This document shows positions 1 to 11,037 of a stretch of DNA of 64,000 nt, in pieces. Positions within the stretch are counted from its first letter, which is position 1; every line of letters begins with the position of its first letter. Origin of the DNA: Quercus robur (lineage: Eukaryota > Streptophyta > Magnoliopsida > Fagales > Fagaceae); NCBI RefSeq assembly GCF_932294415.1, contig NC_065538.1:76831834-76895833 (forward strand). Direction: 5' to 3'. A model generated the notes under the pieces. It had not been told where the DNA came from, made no database searches, and was given only the letters and a program-made list of their open reading frames with translations. Position numbers and translations under genes: made by a program.

Positions 1-149
1 CACTTTTTTAGTTTCTCACAAAGCAAGAAAGATGATGTAAGTGAATTGCATTTTGTTTGGTATATGTTGTGCTATTTTTTTTAATAATAAAGATTGTAAT
101 GTTGTGAGGTATTATTTTTCATGGCAATTTTTTTTAATGATTAGGAATT

Positions 150-452
150 TGAACATTATGAAAGTGGTCGTGGTGCCAAAACAAGAAAAAATCTCAGTTG
201 GACTTGTATTTAGAAGAGCCTAGACTTAACAAAAAGAAAAATTCAAAGTTGGAAGTTCTCTCTTGTTGGAAAGAGCATTAAACTCGATTTCCAAAGCTCT
301 CTTTAATGGCATAAGATCTCATGAGCATTCTAATAACCACTGTTGCTTCTGAATCAAGTTTTAGCATTGGGAAAAAAATTCTTACTCCGTATCGATCACG
401 TGTTTTGCTTGAGAATGTGGAAGCTATGTTGTGTACTAAAAGTTGGCTATAA
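150..452 (+). pseudogene. hAT transposase C-terminal remnant (dimerisation region)
   Basis: After a plausible splice acceptor near 150, the translation in the frame of 189-452 reads QLDLYLEEPRL, then a WK..RFP.LS.MA.D region, then [20 protein letters not shown] and ENVEAML, ending in CTKSWL. This is the conserved C-terminal hAT dimerisation domain of plant Ac-like and RICESLEEPER-like transposases. Two in-frame TAA codons (inside the WKEH..RFP and MA..DL segments) and a frameshift near 187 break it. It is therefore a dead copy. It belongs with the GACCCG-rich terminus that ends at 1270. The N-terminal zinc finger and catalytic core would lie to the left of the window. Confidence 0.8.
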
Positions 453-849
453 GGACTTGAAGGTAATTTAATTTTTTATAGTCATAATTATACAATTTTA
501 ATTCTTTATTGATTTGCTTTCACGGTACATTAAGTTATATTAAAATATTGTATTGTAGATGAAGATGCTGACGACTTGCTTTCACACTTGAGCTACAATT
601 TTCAAGTGTGAATATTTGCAATGTTGAATCTACTACTAATGTTGAGTAGATTGAGATTGAAGTGTAATTCTTATCAAATATTTACTTATTCTTCTTTACT
701 TAATATGTTATGTTTATTTTTAAATCTTTTTTTTTTAGTTTATCTTTCTAAATAATCTAACTTTACTATTATTTTAAATGCAACAGGAACATATGCACTT
801 AAGAAGACCGATAACTTGCTACTTTGCTGGCTTAATTGTTTTTTGTTTT

Positions 850-851
<2 letters not shown>

Positions 852-887
<36 letters not shown>
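852..887. repeat. poly-T tract (36 T)
   Basis: Uninterrupted run of 36 T inside the non-coding part of the hAT element. It may be the tail of an unrecognised minus-strand retroposon or simple slippage. Confidence 0.9.
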
Positions 888-888
<1 letters not shown>

Positions 889-1474
889 TTTTAAGATCTA
901 TCTCTATTTGAAGATGTAAACTTGTAATTATATGCATTTTGACAGTAACTATTAACACTGAAGACTTTTTCCATCATGAATTTATGACTATAAATAATTT
1001 TTGTCATGCTCAAATCTGTCAGAATTGGAAGGATATTAACAAGTGGTATTAAGTGCAATTCATTTGCTTAATTGATTTTATTCATTCTCTCTAAACAGGT
1101 TGTCATTGATTAGTTTTTGTAATTAAAAAAAAAAAAAAAAAACTTGTTTGAAAAATACGGGTCAACCCGACTCGGCCCGACCTGCAACCTGATTAACCCA
1201 TTTAAAAATGACCCGTTTTGACCCGCAAACCCGATTGACCCGACTCGAACCACCCGTTTTGCCACGTCTACATGTCTTGTCAATTCCCAAGTCATCCCCG
1301 ATCATACTTCCCAACATAACTACCCACTCATATCATATGGGCCAAGGATTATAGACTTATTGGACTTTGTCAAAAAAACTCTTTTAAAAAAAATGTTTAA
1401 TTGTACTTAGAAAATCGTAAACTAAAGGAGTTTGCCCTAATTCCTTAGGTAGTAATAGTTATTATTGTTTAATT

Positions 1475-1891
1475 GTGGGCATTTGGAGAAGGGTTATTAA
1501 TGTGTTAAATTTGGACATTGTAGCCGTGGAAATTGAATTAGATGCTAAAGTTGTGCATGGTTGGATTACTAAGGAGTATAATTGTAAATTACATTATGTT
1601 TCTCTAATATTGGATTGTTGGACCTTCATCAGCCAGATTTCTAAAGTAAAGATAAGTCACTACTTCTGTGAAACAAACAAGTGTGGCAATGCTTTGGCCA
1701 TAAGAGCTCTAGCTCTTGATCATGACATTGTGTCTTTTGATAGTCTACTTGTATGCATATGTATGCTTTTGTTTTATGACAATTTGAGTATGTATTATGA
1801 GAGGCATATTCCTCTGACTTCTGTAGGTATTGCCTTTTTTTATTTATTTTATTTTTTTATTGAGGTTTTCACCAAAATAAATAAAAAATAA
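1475..1891 (+). pseudogene. LINE RNase H domain remnant (3' end of a non-LTR retrotransposon)
   Basis: The open frame reads VEIELDAKVVHGW, then a short helix region, then CETNKCGNALAIRA, followed by a tail YDNLSMYYER. This is the RVT_3-type RNase H module found at the C-terminus of plant L1-clade LINE polyproteins: the ELDA strand followed by the N.CANALA-like helix. There is no upstream catalytic part with the first Asp, so only the last third of the domain is present. The sequence becomes A/T-rich at 1837-1900 (AATAAATAAAAAATAAAAAA), consistent with a degraded LINE 3' tail. The same tail motif recurs in the minus-strand relic at 59618-60300, so both come from one LINE family. Confidence 0.7.
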
Positions 1892-1984
1892 AAAATAGTT
1901 TTCCAAAGTTGACCTACATAACAAAATTTAATCCATTGACATCGACCACTGTAGCAAGCATTGAATTCAGCAAATGCATACATA

Positions 1985-2569
1985 CATGGACGGAGCCATG
2001 GTTGGACTTGGGGGAGCAATGGTCCCTCCCCCCCAATTTTTTTTAAAAAAATATATATATATTATTATATATGTGGGTACTAATTTTAGCAATTTTGTTT
2101 TATAAAATTACATTTTTTCCTCCTTAACAATATCATTGATTCTTTCAAGAGTATTATTATATTCACAAATTTTTCTACAACATTTTTATAAACTGCTAAG
2201 GTAGCAAATTCTTATTGATTCACATTTGGGCCCACCATTTAGATTATTCTTTTACATACCAATAACCACTCATCACATCAACAATTTGTAAAAAAGTTTA
2301 TAACTCTAGCATTTTGCTCATTTTAAAGACCAAATCTAAAACAAAATATACAAGCCCAAAAAAATTAGTCCAACAACAAAATTAAAAATAGTAAAACTTA
2401 AAAAAATTAAGCCTAGTCAACCAATTTTACCCAAAACAAATAATCTGACCCTTTAAAAAAAATTTAAACAACCATCAGCTAAGCAGCAACAGAGTCGGAG
2501 GTCGAAATCATTGTACACAACCAGCAATAAAGCCGCCCCCCCTAACTCTAAGTTCTGACTCCATTGCTA
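1985..2569. mobile_element. hAT-like non-autonomous element
   Basis: The left end CATGGACGGAGCC, followed by a G-rich then C-rich stretch (CCCTCCCCCCC), mirrors the right end, which reads on the minus strand TAGCAATGGAGTCAGA followed by GGGGGGGC. This is the arrangement of the common plant element whose ends read CAGGGGCGGA. The flanks are catacata (1977-1984) and gatacata (2570-2577), matching at 7 of 8 positions, the 8-bp duplication size of hAT. The interior is AT-rich with no ORF. Confidence 0.55.
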
Positions 2570-2935
2570 GATACATATATCTCAATTGGTTTTTCAACTT
2601 GAAGAATAGTTACCTTCATTAATTAGGTGATTGTATTTCAATTATCTTTCGCTTAGACAAGTAGAAATCTTAATGTGAGAATGTTACACATTTCAAAAAT
2701 TAATGTGAAGGACATAGTATTATACATGATGAAGAAGAATGATGCTCCAAATTAAAGACGAACAATAAATGTAAATCAAAGCCACTATAGGATTAGACCG
2801 TGTTAGGCAAGTGAAAATATCATCTACGACTATGACGTACCATTTATCACACAGACAAGACACAAAAGTATGAACACACAAAGTGTTAGGGTCATATTTT
2901 ATGTATTTGGCTAATCCTTTGACAAAATGCACTCT
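2570..2935. other. Intergenic AT-rich stretch
   Basis: I see no coding homology, RNA gene or recognisable repeat here. A short minus-strand open frame at 2720-2932 resembles nothing I know. Confidence 0.4.
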
Positions 2936-2939
2936 ACTT

Positions 2940-3665
2940 GTAGTTGGGTAGATCTAAGATGAGTTTAGTACTTCAAGAAACATGTTGTTTAAGTCAAGTA
3001 TTAAAGACATGAAGATTGATCCCAGAAACAAGTGAAAAAAAGCTATTCATTAAGTCTCAACATATAGCTCAACAGATGCTTGCTATTGAGACTTAATGTG
3101 AAGCTTGATAGATAACTCGACAGCAACTCGATCTATCGAGACTTACGATTTTCAGTGTTCCAGATTTAAAATTCGGCCCAAGCTTATATGTTTGTTTAGG
3201 GTTTCTTTTCTCACAATCGTAAACATATATCAGGCTTATTTTAAAAGTTGTCATACATATATACAGAGACCAAGAGATTTATTTTCTCTGTGAGAAGCTA
3301 CTGCGTTTGTACGCCATAGGGTTTTGTAACAAAGTACTTCTTGATCTTCATTTGTTGAGGAAGTGAAGAACTTTGCAGCCGACAACATATGTTTAAGTTG
3401 CTAGAGTTAGTCATGTACTGGGATCCATACAAAGAGTTAGTCACAGATTAGAGATTTGTGCATCAAGTCCAATTGGATATTGGAGCGAAGGTTCAAATGT
3501 AGGTTGATATTTCGGGATAGGCCAAGCTAGTTGGTAAGATTTCTTATATTTGTAACCGCTTGATTATTGATTAGAGGATTTTTGGGAGTGGTGACCTTAA
3601 AATCACCCGATGGGGTTTTCGCCTTGCGAGGTTTTCCCCATTTGCCAACAAATAACCGAGTCAAG
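2940..3665 (+). mobile_element. Copia-type LTR fragment
   Basis: The segment contains short repeated motifs (AACTCGAC, CTCGATCTATCGAG), GTTTAGGGTTTCTTTTCTCAC, and at 3600-3645 the stretch CACCCGATGGGGTTTTCG..GAGGTTTTCCCC. Runs of this kind are typical of the R/U5 part of plant Copia LTRs. No internal coding region, primer-binding site or second LTR adjoins it, so it is a solo LTR or fragment. The borders are approximate and I found no target duplication. Confidence 0.4.
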
Positions 3666-3719
3666 CTATCTTAACTCAACACAAAATACTTAAAGAATTT
3701 AAGGTAGCCACATATTCCC

Positions 3720-4863
3720 AAGGTAGTCAAAATTGGGATCCTATGTAGGATTGCAAGAGGTAGGTAGAATTGTAGATCGTAAGATCGGGTCGTGGATCAA
3801 AAGGTCCTATCTATTTTCAGATTTAAAGCAAAAAACACATTGATAGTGACTTTGTATATTGAATAATCATGTAAATTATGAATTCTTCCATAAAAAAATA
3901 AAGATTTTGATCATATGGTGTGATTTGTATGTCGTACATCGCTATGTCTATACTAACGAAACAAATATATTTAAGTTTTGATACAATGTATTTAAAATGT
4001 TCAGTGAATGTTTAATTAGGAACTAACCAAGTACCAAAATACTAGCACACTTATTCATTTGGTAGCAGCCCTTGAACCCTCATCATCACCTAATATTGAT
4101 AACCAAATGATATAATAGTGATCACACATTCACAATATACACGTGTAAATTTTATTTATTTATTTTTTAAATCTGTAAAGGAAGACTTTAGAATTGTTAC
4201 TTCATTATGTTCATCAAAATTTGTACCATCATCTTTTGGTCGACACCCTTTGCTAACCACTCATCATTCGAGGACAAGTTCTTCAAATCAATTTCTTCTT
4301 TTGCACTTGATTGATTGTGTGATGTGTATGAGTGTGTGATGAGTCCCACATCAGGTATTTACTGGGTAGATCTGGGTTTCATTAACAACTACAAGGAGCC
4401 TCAATTGTGGCTAGTCCTTTTGAGGTATAGCGCAGATGTTGCTAGCGCTTTTCCTTGGTTTGTTACATATGGTATCAGAGTGGGCTCGGTAATTCCGTTT
4501 GGGCTCAGAGACACTATCCCACAAAGTGGGGCCTTAACAAGGACATTAGGGATTTAAGTGGGGGAGATTGTGATACCTCAATTTGATTGATTGCGTGATG
4601 TGTGTGGGTGTGTGATGAGTCCCACATTAGGTATTTACTGGGTAGATCTGGGTTTCATTAACAACTACAAGGAGCCTTAATTGTGACTAGTCCTTTTAAG
4701 GTATAGCGCAAATGTGGCTAGCGCTTTTCCTTGGGTCGTTACAGGTAGGATCCCATATGATCCTACAATTTTAACGATCCTTGTGCGATTCTAAACGTTT
4801 TGGTGAGGTGAGATCATAAAATCATGCAATCCTATGATCTAGATTGTGATTTTGACAACCATG
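3720..4863. mobile_element. Mutator-like non-autonomous element (host of the nested TRIM)
   Basis: The left end (AGGTAGTCAAAATTGGGATC, followed by a TAGGATTGCAAGA motif at 3752-3765) is an imperfect inverted copy of the right end, which reads on the minus strand GGTTGTCAAAATCACAATC followed by ATAGGATTGCATGA. The flanks are catattccc (3711-3719) and catattcca (4864-4872), an 8-of-9 match that fits the 9-bp duplications made by Mutator-like transposases. Interior motifs such as AGGATCCCATATGATCCTAC (4746-4766) are internally palindromic. No transposase is present. A TRIM retroelement occupies 4307-4743 inside it. Confidence 0.5.
4307..4743 (+). mobile_element. TRIM (miniature LTR retrotransposon) with two LTRs, PBS and PPT
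   Basis: Two direct repeats of about 160-175 bp (4307-4467 and 4569-4743) flank a 101-bp centre. Directly after the first repeat lies TGGTATCAGAG (4470-4480), the classic primer-binding site complementary to initiator tRNA-Met. Directly before the second lies the polypurine tract AAGTGGGGGAGA (about 4556-4567). The 3' LTR runs TGTGATACC...GTTACA. This is the full anatomy of a terminal-repeat retrotransposon in miniature, with no coding capacity. The first 14 bp of the 5' LTR have no match to the 3' LTR, so the left LTR is truncated at 4307. The LTRs differ at several positions, so the insertion is not recent. Confidence 0.75.
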
Positions 4864-5157
4864 CATATTCCATATTCCGAGTCGTATAGGACTAGACATT
4901 CCTGCTTTCTGAAGAAATTTTGTGATATATGGGTTTTTATATATGGGTATTTCAATTGTCTTTCGCTTTGATATATAGGTTTTACTAACCTATATTCCTA
5001 CAGCATTCATCAATAAACTACTTTAATAAACGTTTTATGAAAAAACGAAAAAGTGATTAACATTTTCTTTTTACAGTTTTTCAATTTTTAATAATTTTTT
5101 TAAAAAATAAATAATTAATGTACATTTTAAGGGTATAAATTAACTGGATTCTTGATA

Positions 5158-5196
<39 letters not shown>

Positions 5197-5273
5197 TTGT
5201 AGTTAGCTTTATATAATTCATATATGTCAATTAGGCCGTGCCTCTTGCCTGAGCTTAACCGACAACTCAGTTT

Positions 5274-5309
<36 letters not shown>

Positions 5310-5526
5310 GAGAATTAGGAAATTGAAATAAACAATTTCTGAGAAATTCCAGTTTTCAAAAGAAACTTCATTGTCACTGTGTACCACCGTTTCAAAAAAT
5401 TGAACTGGACTTCAAACAGCCTTGGCCCCCCGCTCTTGTCAATTCATGTGAAGTATTAGTACTCCTAACAACCACTGTGTCCCACTCTCATATGCACATG
5501 TGAAACAAGCGAGTCATCTGAAAGCT
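4864..5526. other. AT-rich intergenic sequence with microsatellites
   Basis: Holds an (AT)n run at 5162-5194 and a 30-base poly-T run at 5279-5308. I see no gene or structured element otherwise. Confidence 0.5.
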
Positions 5527-5529
5527 CAA

Positions 5530-6596
5530 ATAGTGTAAAAACACCCTTGAACGTTTAGACCCCTAATTTACAAAATAACCAATTCAAGCTTTATATCAAT
5601 CAATTAATGTGCGGAACATGAAATAAAAGCTTAATACAGAATTGGTAAACACTCTAAGCCAATTAAAATTACATCCACAGCAGAAAATAAAAGGCAAAGA
5701 TAAAGGGAAGAGAGATGCAAACACAATGACAACACATGATATGTTATCGAAGAGGAAACCGAAGCCCTCGGCGTAGAACCTCCCTGTCGCCCTCCAAGCG
5801 GTCAATAATCCACTAGAAAATGTAGTTGGGATACATGAACAGCAATAGACCCTCCAAGCCTAATCAACCCGATGTACCTAAGCCCTCCAAGCTTCTTGCT
5901 CCAACGAGGTTGCACCGAACCTTTTTCTTTTCTAACTTACCGGATTCCGCTACTTGACCATAGCATCTGCCATCCTTGGCATCTTCCAATGCTTCCCAAA
6001 ACTCCAAAAACACTCAACACTCTAAATGGGTGTGGGTAGTGTTTGGATAGAAATCTCCTCTCAATAGGTATTACAATGAGAGAGGAAATGAGAAGAGACT
6101 ACAAAAATTTCTCTCTAAGAATGAGTAGCTCTCTCTAATTGGGTGGGTGTTTTGATGAAACCTCTCTTAGGGTTTTTCTTTCTGAATAGCCACACATATT
6201 TTGTGGGAATGAGGGATATTTATACTGGTGTAAGAATGGAATGCGAAGAGTCAGTTTTTCCAAAATAGGGTTGGTTGGCGACTTGACCTCGCGACTTGAC
6301 TGAGTCGCGAGTTCAAGTCGCGAGCTAACTGAGTGGCCAGTCTGGATTTTTGTCCTGTAGTGCTCCAGCTGGCATGACTGTTCAGCTCCCCTGCATGCTC
6401 TGCGCGTGTGCAACTTTTGGCGGCTTGCAAGCCGCGAGCCTCCCGCAAGTCCCAGCCGTGAGTCTCTACTTCACTGCACTGTCTTGAGCATTTCTTCACA
6501 CTCTCTCACACACTACCCTTACATGATTCCCACCTAAATATAGGGTTTCTAAGTGCTGTATTACAAGCAAATTTTTCACGGAATAAAGCCAACACA
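5530..6596 (-). mobile_element. Copia-type LTR (solo or remnant), minus strand
   Basis: Read on the minus strand from about 6596 it starts TGTTGGC. It then has a GC-rich region of repeated TCGCGACT/GTCGCGA motifs (6275-6330), a TATA box TATAAATA (6224-6217) followed by AGAGAG-rich leader sequence, and then GACCGCTTGGAGGG (about 5807-5791), TTCGGTTTCCTCTTCGAT and GGGGTCTAAACGTTCAAGG (about 5567-5549). This order of U3, TATA, R and U5 motifs is that of plant Copia LTRs. It ends near TTTTTACA at about 5530. I could not match 5-bp flanks, so the exact ends are uncertain. The open frames on either strand here are incidental. Confidence 0.5.
6217..6224 (-). promoter_or_regulatory. TATA box of the Copia-type LTR
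   Basis: TATAAATA on the minus strand, between a GC-rich U3-like block and a pyrimidine/purine-rich leader. Its position suits an LTR promoter. Confidence 0.4.
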
Positions 6597-7101
6597 TGGT
6601 TGATTAAATTCAACCTTACACAGCTTAAATTCATGTCAAATTCAATTTAAAAGGTGTATATTTTTAAGGTTGTAGGAAGGGTATAAGACATCTTTTTCTT
6701 GAACTATACATTAAATTATTGAAGACTATAGTTGTATGACCTAAAATTGTAAGTCATACAACTATAGTCTTTAAGAACTGAAGTTTCCTTGCCATAAATT
6801 TGTTACCGTTCAGGTAGTGTTGTTTCACTATCTATAACAATAAGAGATAAAGGATTCATATAACTAACGGTACAGTTTGCTCTTCCATAAGTCTATTTTT
6901 CTCATCCGTGAGATTGTTTCAAAGCTATATATGATATGGGTCTTTCATAACACAATTATCTGGTATCTTTTATTTTTGTTACAAAATATTGTTCCTCATG
7001 TTTTTCTCAACCCCCTTTTCCCCCTATGCTTCTGAAGCTTCTTTCTTATTTTATGTGCCTTTCAGACCGTGAATTTTTTTTCTCCTCTTTTAATTTCACA
7101 G
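6597..7101. other. AT-rich stretch upstream of the VPS3-like exons
   Basis: The motif TTGTATGACCTAAAATTGTAAGTCATACAA (6730-6761) forms a small inverted repeat. Otherwise I see nothing. If the downstream exons belong to a gene, this could be intron, but no upstream exon is recognisable. Confidence 0.3.
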
Positions 7102-7664
7102 GTACCTCCAGTGGTTGATTGAAGATCAGGACTGTGATGATACTCAATTCCATACATTATATGCTCTATCACTTGCCAAATCAGCAATTGAAGCCTTTCA
7201 AACTGAAAATACTTATCAAAACAGTGACATTGGAAGGGTAGATGAGACAGTAATTTCTGATAATAGAATGAACTCGATCTTTGAAAGTCCTCTTCGAGAA
7301 AGACTGCAGATATTTTTGTCGTCTTCAGACTTGTATGATCCAGAGGAAGTTCTTTACTTGATCGAAGGATCGGAGTTATGGTTGGAAAAGGTCCATTGGA
7401 ACTCTTATAATTACTTTGTTGTTGGTTCTGCCTATTGACTTGGCTGACTCTTCTGATTATGTACTATTCAGATCGTTTACTGCCTAATGATTTGCATCAT
7501 TTCTTTCAAACTGTTGTTAGGTCAGGCATGAATGGCATTGATACATTTTTAGTGCCAAATGGTAAATGGTCTTTGCTTATTGCTAAATATTATTCCTGAC
7601 TTTGACAGGCAATTCTTTACAGTAAACTGGGTCAAGAGGCATTAGTGCTCCAAATTTTGGCATT
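7102..7664 (+). pseudogene. VPS3/VPS39-like vacuolar sorting protein, two-exon fragment
   Basis: Exon one (7102-7390, after the acceptor ttcacag and before gt) encodes YLQWLIEDQDCDDTQFHTLY, then FESPLRERLQIFL and LYDPEEVLYLIEGSELWLEK. Exon two (7609-7664, between ttgacag and gtaagt) continues AILYSKLGQEALVLQILAL. From memory this matches the C-terminal part of the plant TGFBRAP1/VPS39-like protein (VPS3 type), a subunit of the CORVET endosome/vacuole tethering complex. Reading frame and splice sites are intact, but the next expected segment (the rest of the CLH-like region and the C-terminal zinc-binding part) is not found downstream, and no earlier exons are seen upstream. It is therefore a gene fragment, possibly transposon-captured or left by a partial duplication. 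Confidence 0.65.
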
Positions 7665-7997
7665 GTAAGTTTCAAATTTTAACTACAGACTTTTTACTTT
7701 TCCATTTCAAATTTGTTTTAGATTTGTTTTAAAAGGCACTTCTTGTATAGGAAAATTTGCGTGTAACACACCTGAGGGCACAATACTTGTGTCCTGCACT
7801 CAGAATATTTGAATAAAAGAATTTATCCTGTTCTGTCTTATATGGAGCCAATGGCAGGAGATAAGTTTTAGGGTACTAAGCATTATGTAATTAAGCTGAA
7901 GCTATTACTTTTGAGATAACTCATTAACTGGATTATAGCAGCTAGTGGCTTCTCTTGTACTACATTCTTAGTCTTGTTGGATTTTTTAAATTGCAGA

Positions 7998-8490
7998 ATC
8001 AGTACTGAAGAAAATGAAGAGGAAGTGACTGAAAATGAAGAACGGGTTCTGCTTCTACTTCTGCCAGTACTGAAGAAAGTATTGAACTTTCACCAGCAAG
8101 AGCAAGACCTCAAAGGGTGAACCGTGCACAAACAAGGTATGTGAATTCTGGACGAACTTGTTGGAACAGATGCAATAATGTATTGAATTATATATTAATA
8201 GGAACTGTAATGGGGTGTGGAATGGAAATGGTTTAAGTACTTATTGGGTTTGCTTTGTTGCAAGTTTTGGCTTTGGAACTTTATATATCAGCTGTACATT
8301 GACAGGTTATAGTGTTTTGGTTTCTTAATTGCAGACTCATGTGTTCATTTCTCCAAGCAAGTTGAGGATGAAGCTCATAGGGCCTCACCATCTTAGAAAG
8401 AAGGATGGATCAAACAGTAACTCTTCTAAACACAATTTGGTAATTGTTGTTGTGTTGGCCACTAGTATTTTCAGTATTTTGTGTGGAACA
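7998..8490 (+). other. Unidentified exon-like fragments
   Basis: After an acceptor-like tgcag, 7998-8137 translates to an acidic TEENEEEVTENEE stretch. After a one-base slip it continues as STEESIELSPARARPQRVNR. It ends near a donor-like gtatgt. A second block after ttgcag at 8334 reads THVFISPSKLRMKLIGPHHL in an open frame. The composition resembles the C-terminal tail of a nuclear protein, but I do not recognise the family, and the frame break suggests decay. It lies in the same orientation as the VPS3-like fragment, which allows, but does not prove, co-capture. Confidence 0.25.
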
Positions 8491-11037
8491 CCTTGATGCT
8501 ATGCTGTACTGTCTCTAGGGGTTTTGGTTTTGTTTTTTATTTTTTGTTTGGTGAAGTATAAACACATTAGCATTTTCTGGGTCTTGTGTTTTTGTGAGTA
8601 CTCTGCAATATATCATATGATTTTTGAGATTTTTGTTGTTGAAGTTGTAAGTTGAACTCTTGTTGGGCCACTCACAAACAGATATAGACTGTATTTTCTA
8701 TAATGTGGGGTTCAAATTATTGCTAGCGACTGTTTTGATCTTCTCATCAACAATGAGTATAGATATGCCTGTGTGAAAGGACTTACTTTTCTGCTGTAGA
8801 ATTAATAAATTTTTTTGTTCCCTTTGAGTCTAGTAATGCTATGAAATGATAATTTATACTTTACAAATAATTGTACCTGAAAAGGGGCCACCAACCAGTT
8901 ATGCTACTCTGCATATTGTCATCAATAGTTGTATATAAAGAAAGGTTTAATTACCATATTAGTCCTAACCTTAGCCCCATATTTCAAAATGGTTCCTAAC
9001 CTATCAAATGTGTCATTTTAGTTCCTAACCTTTTGTTCTTATATCAAAATAGTCATTGTTGGAAGGTTCCAACTTAATTACCTGCTATTTTTATATGATT
9101 GGAAGGTTCCAACTTAATATCAAATTCATAAGTAATTACTTCTGGTTGGGTGGGCTTATGTTCTTTGAATTGATTATACACCTAAGAGTGTCTCTAGTTA
9201 ATTTTTCTGCAGTGCTCTGCTTCAAATCAGATTTACATGTTTTGCAATTTATGGCTGGTAACCATATTATATTAAAAGGAAAATTGATATGTTCCAAGCA
9301 AGTCATAAGAAATCTCTTGCTCCCTTGCTTGTATACTTTTAAAATATTTTTACAACTCTCTTCTTTTGTTGAGTAAAAGTGTTTTGAGGGGGGTTGTTTA
9401 ATGTATACTATGATAGATTTTGGGCGATGTAATTTTTTATTTTGTTTAGGTTCATTTTGGACTTTTGCACTATTACGGAATAAGTTTGATGATGTTCAAG
9501 TTATTTAAGAACTATGCAAATATGTTATATTGTGATTCAGTTGGGGTATGTGTAAATATTCTCTTAAATACATATCTTGATCAGTTCAATTTATTCATAA
9601 TAATACAGGTGAATTCAGAACTTAGGTGTAACTACTCCTCTCTCATAGTTTTTGTGCAATCACTTTTGCTGCCATTCTTGCTTATGCACTTGAAGAAACA
9701 TTTCTTCAAGTGAGTGAAGGTTGGATTTTGTAGTGAATGTTAACCTATGGCTCTAGTCTTGACTATTGTAAGTGCAACTTTATCGTGAAAGAAGATGATG
9801 CTTAGTGTCAGGGTCCGCTGCCTTACGAAATTACCATAGCTTGCTTGTGATATTATCCATGTCTGCCTCTCTCATCTTCACCCCCACCCTCCCCCCTTCG
9901 AACCCAAACTCTCTCTATACCCAATCCTATTGCTTGTTGGTTTCTGTTTTGGGTCTCATTGGCCCACCAGTATTTGTAGCCAAGCTGCACTGGACCATCA
10001 GTAGTTATCCATGGTTGTCTTGCTCTTCCAACCTTTTAGTATTTAAATGCGCTGAAATTTACAGAAATCCACATGTTTTCTGATTTTGTCTCACAAAATG
10101 ATCCTAACTATGGTTCGTTGTGCATCTAAAGGTTGGAGCAAAAGAAGTAATGAAGAGTTCTTTGATATTAGCTTAAATGAAGAAATTGTTTGGTGGAATC
10201 TTTTCGCCCACGCTCCTTAGTCAAGATTCCTACACAAAATTTCTCTTTCTTGTATATGAAAATAATGTGTCCATATGGTGTATATCTTTATCTTTGCATT
10301 TGCAGTGACCTGCTTGAAGTGGTAGTTTCATATGGAGCCTCATGATTTCTTTGCAGTTTTCATATACTTGCTGCCTAAAAAATTTTAGACATGTCCGTTT
10401 GGGAACATCTTATTTGCTTGTTGCTGAAAGTGTGTGAAATTATACTTGTATTTTGAAAAAGTGAGATTTTAAAAAGCTATACATAAAAGTTAAAAGCTGA
10501 GCTTATAAGCTCTAACCAAACAGACATAGTTATTGTTCACTTGCTTAGAAAATGACATGTAGTGTAGCACTTAGCCTGGTTGATTCATCATGGTGAGTGT
10601 AGACATCTGTATCACATTGATTCCAGTGTTATCTAACTCCCAGTAGCCTTCTATTAACCCTTGTTGATGATTGGTTAATCAGTAAGCAACCTGATTATAC
10701 TGCTAAAGTGATACATAGACATTGAGATATCACCCTTTTATCATAATTGTTCTCCTGGTGATAGTTCTGTTTATTCATCATGTATCATTTATAAACACAC
10801 ACAAACATGCGGAGAGAGGGAGAGAGAGAGCTACTCTGCTGCCCTTTGAAATTATAACATCATTCTTCTAAAGCTAGCAATAAACTTATACTTACAAAAA
10901 GAAAGCAATACACTTTTGCATCTTTTGCCTGCCTGATTGTTCACCTTATCTATAAAATCCTGTCTGGATCAAACCTGTTTACCTGTCATCTCTTGAATAA
11001 AAATTTCAGGTTTGCTGACGAAGGTAGTGCATAAGCC
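8491..11037. other. Non-coding stretch, probable intron or intergenic sequence
   Basis: AT-rich and without recognisable coding homology. 8945-9060 looks like a fragment of a dispersed repeat (ATTAGTCCTAACC, CCATATTTCAAAATGGTTCC). The motif TGGAAGGTTCCAACTTAAT occurs twice (9059-9119 region). There is a short GA-rich run near 10811-10830. A splice-acceptor-like tttcag at about 11009 precedes the leader of the next gene, so part of this may be its 5' UTR intron. Confidence 0.4.

Larger units (their letters stand above)
1..1270 (+). mobile_element. hAT transposon, right-hand portion
   Basis: The start of the window holds a decayed hAT transposase end (separate entry). About 700 bp further on, 1155-1270 is built of repeated CCCG/GACCCG motifs typical of hAT subterminal repeats. 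Read from the right on the minus strand, the end at 1270 is TAGACGTGGCAAAACGGG, which resembles the common plant hAT terminal inverted repeat (TAGGGGTGGCAAA-type). The left end lies outside the window, so the 8-bp target duplication cannot be checked. Between 453 and 1140 the sequence is AT-rich with no coding content that I can see; it would be 3' non-coding transposon sequence. Confidence 0.55.

Noticed and set aside
740..958. Lys-rich minus-strand frame
   Set aside because: It is a translation of the 36-base T run.
6135..6499. Overlapping minus-strand open frames of 82-92 codons
   Set aside because: They lie in the U3-like and leader part of a Copia-type LTR and have no protein homology that I recognise.
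9805..10083. 92-codon frame on the plus strand
   Set aside because: No homology I know and no splice or start support; may be part of an intron.
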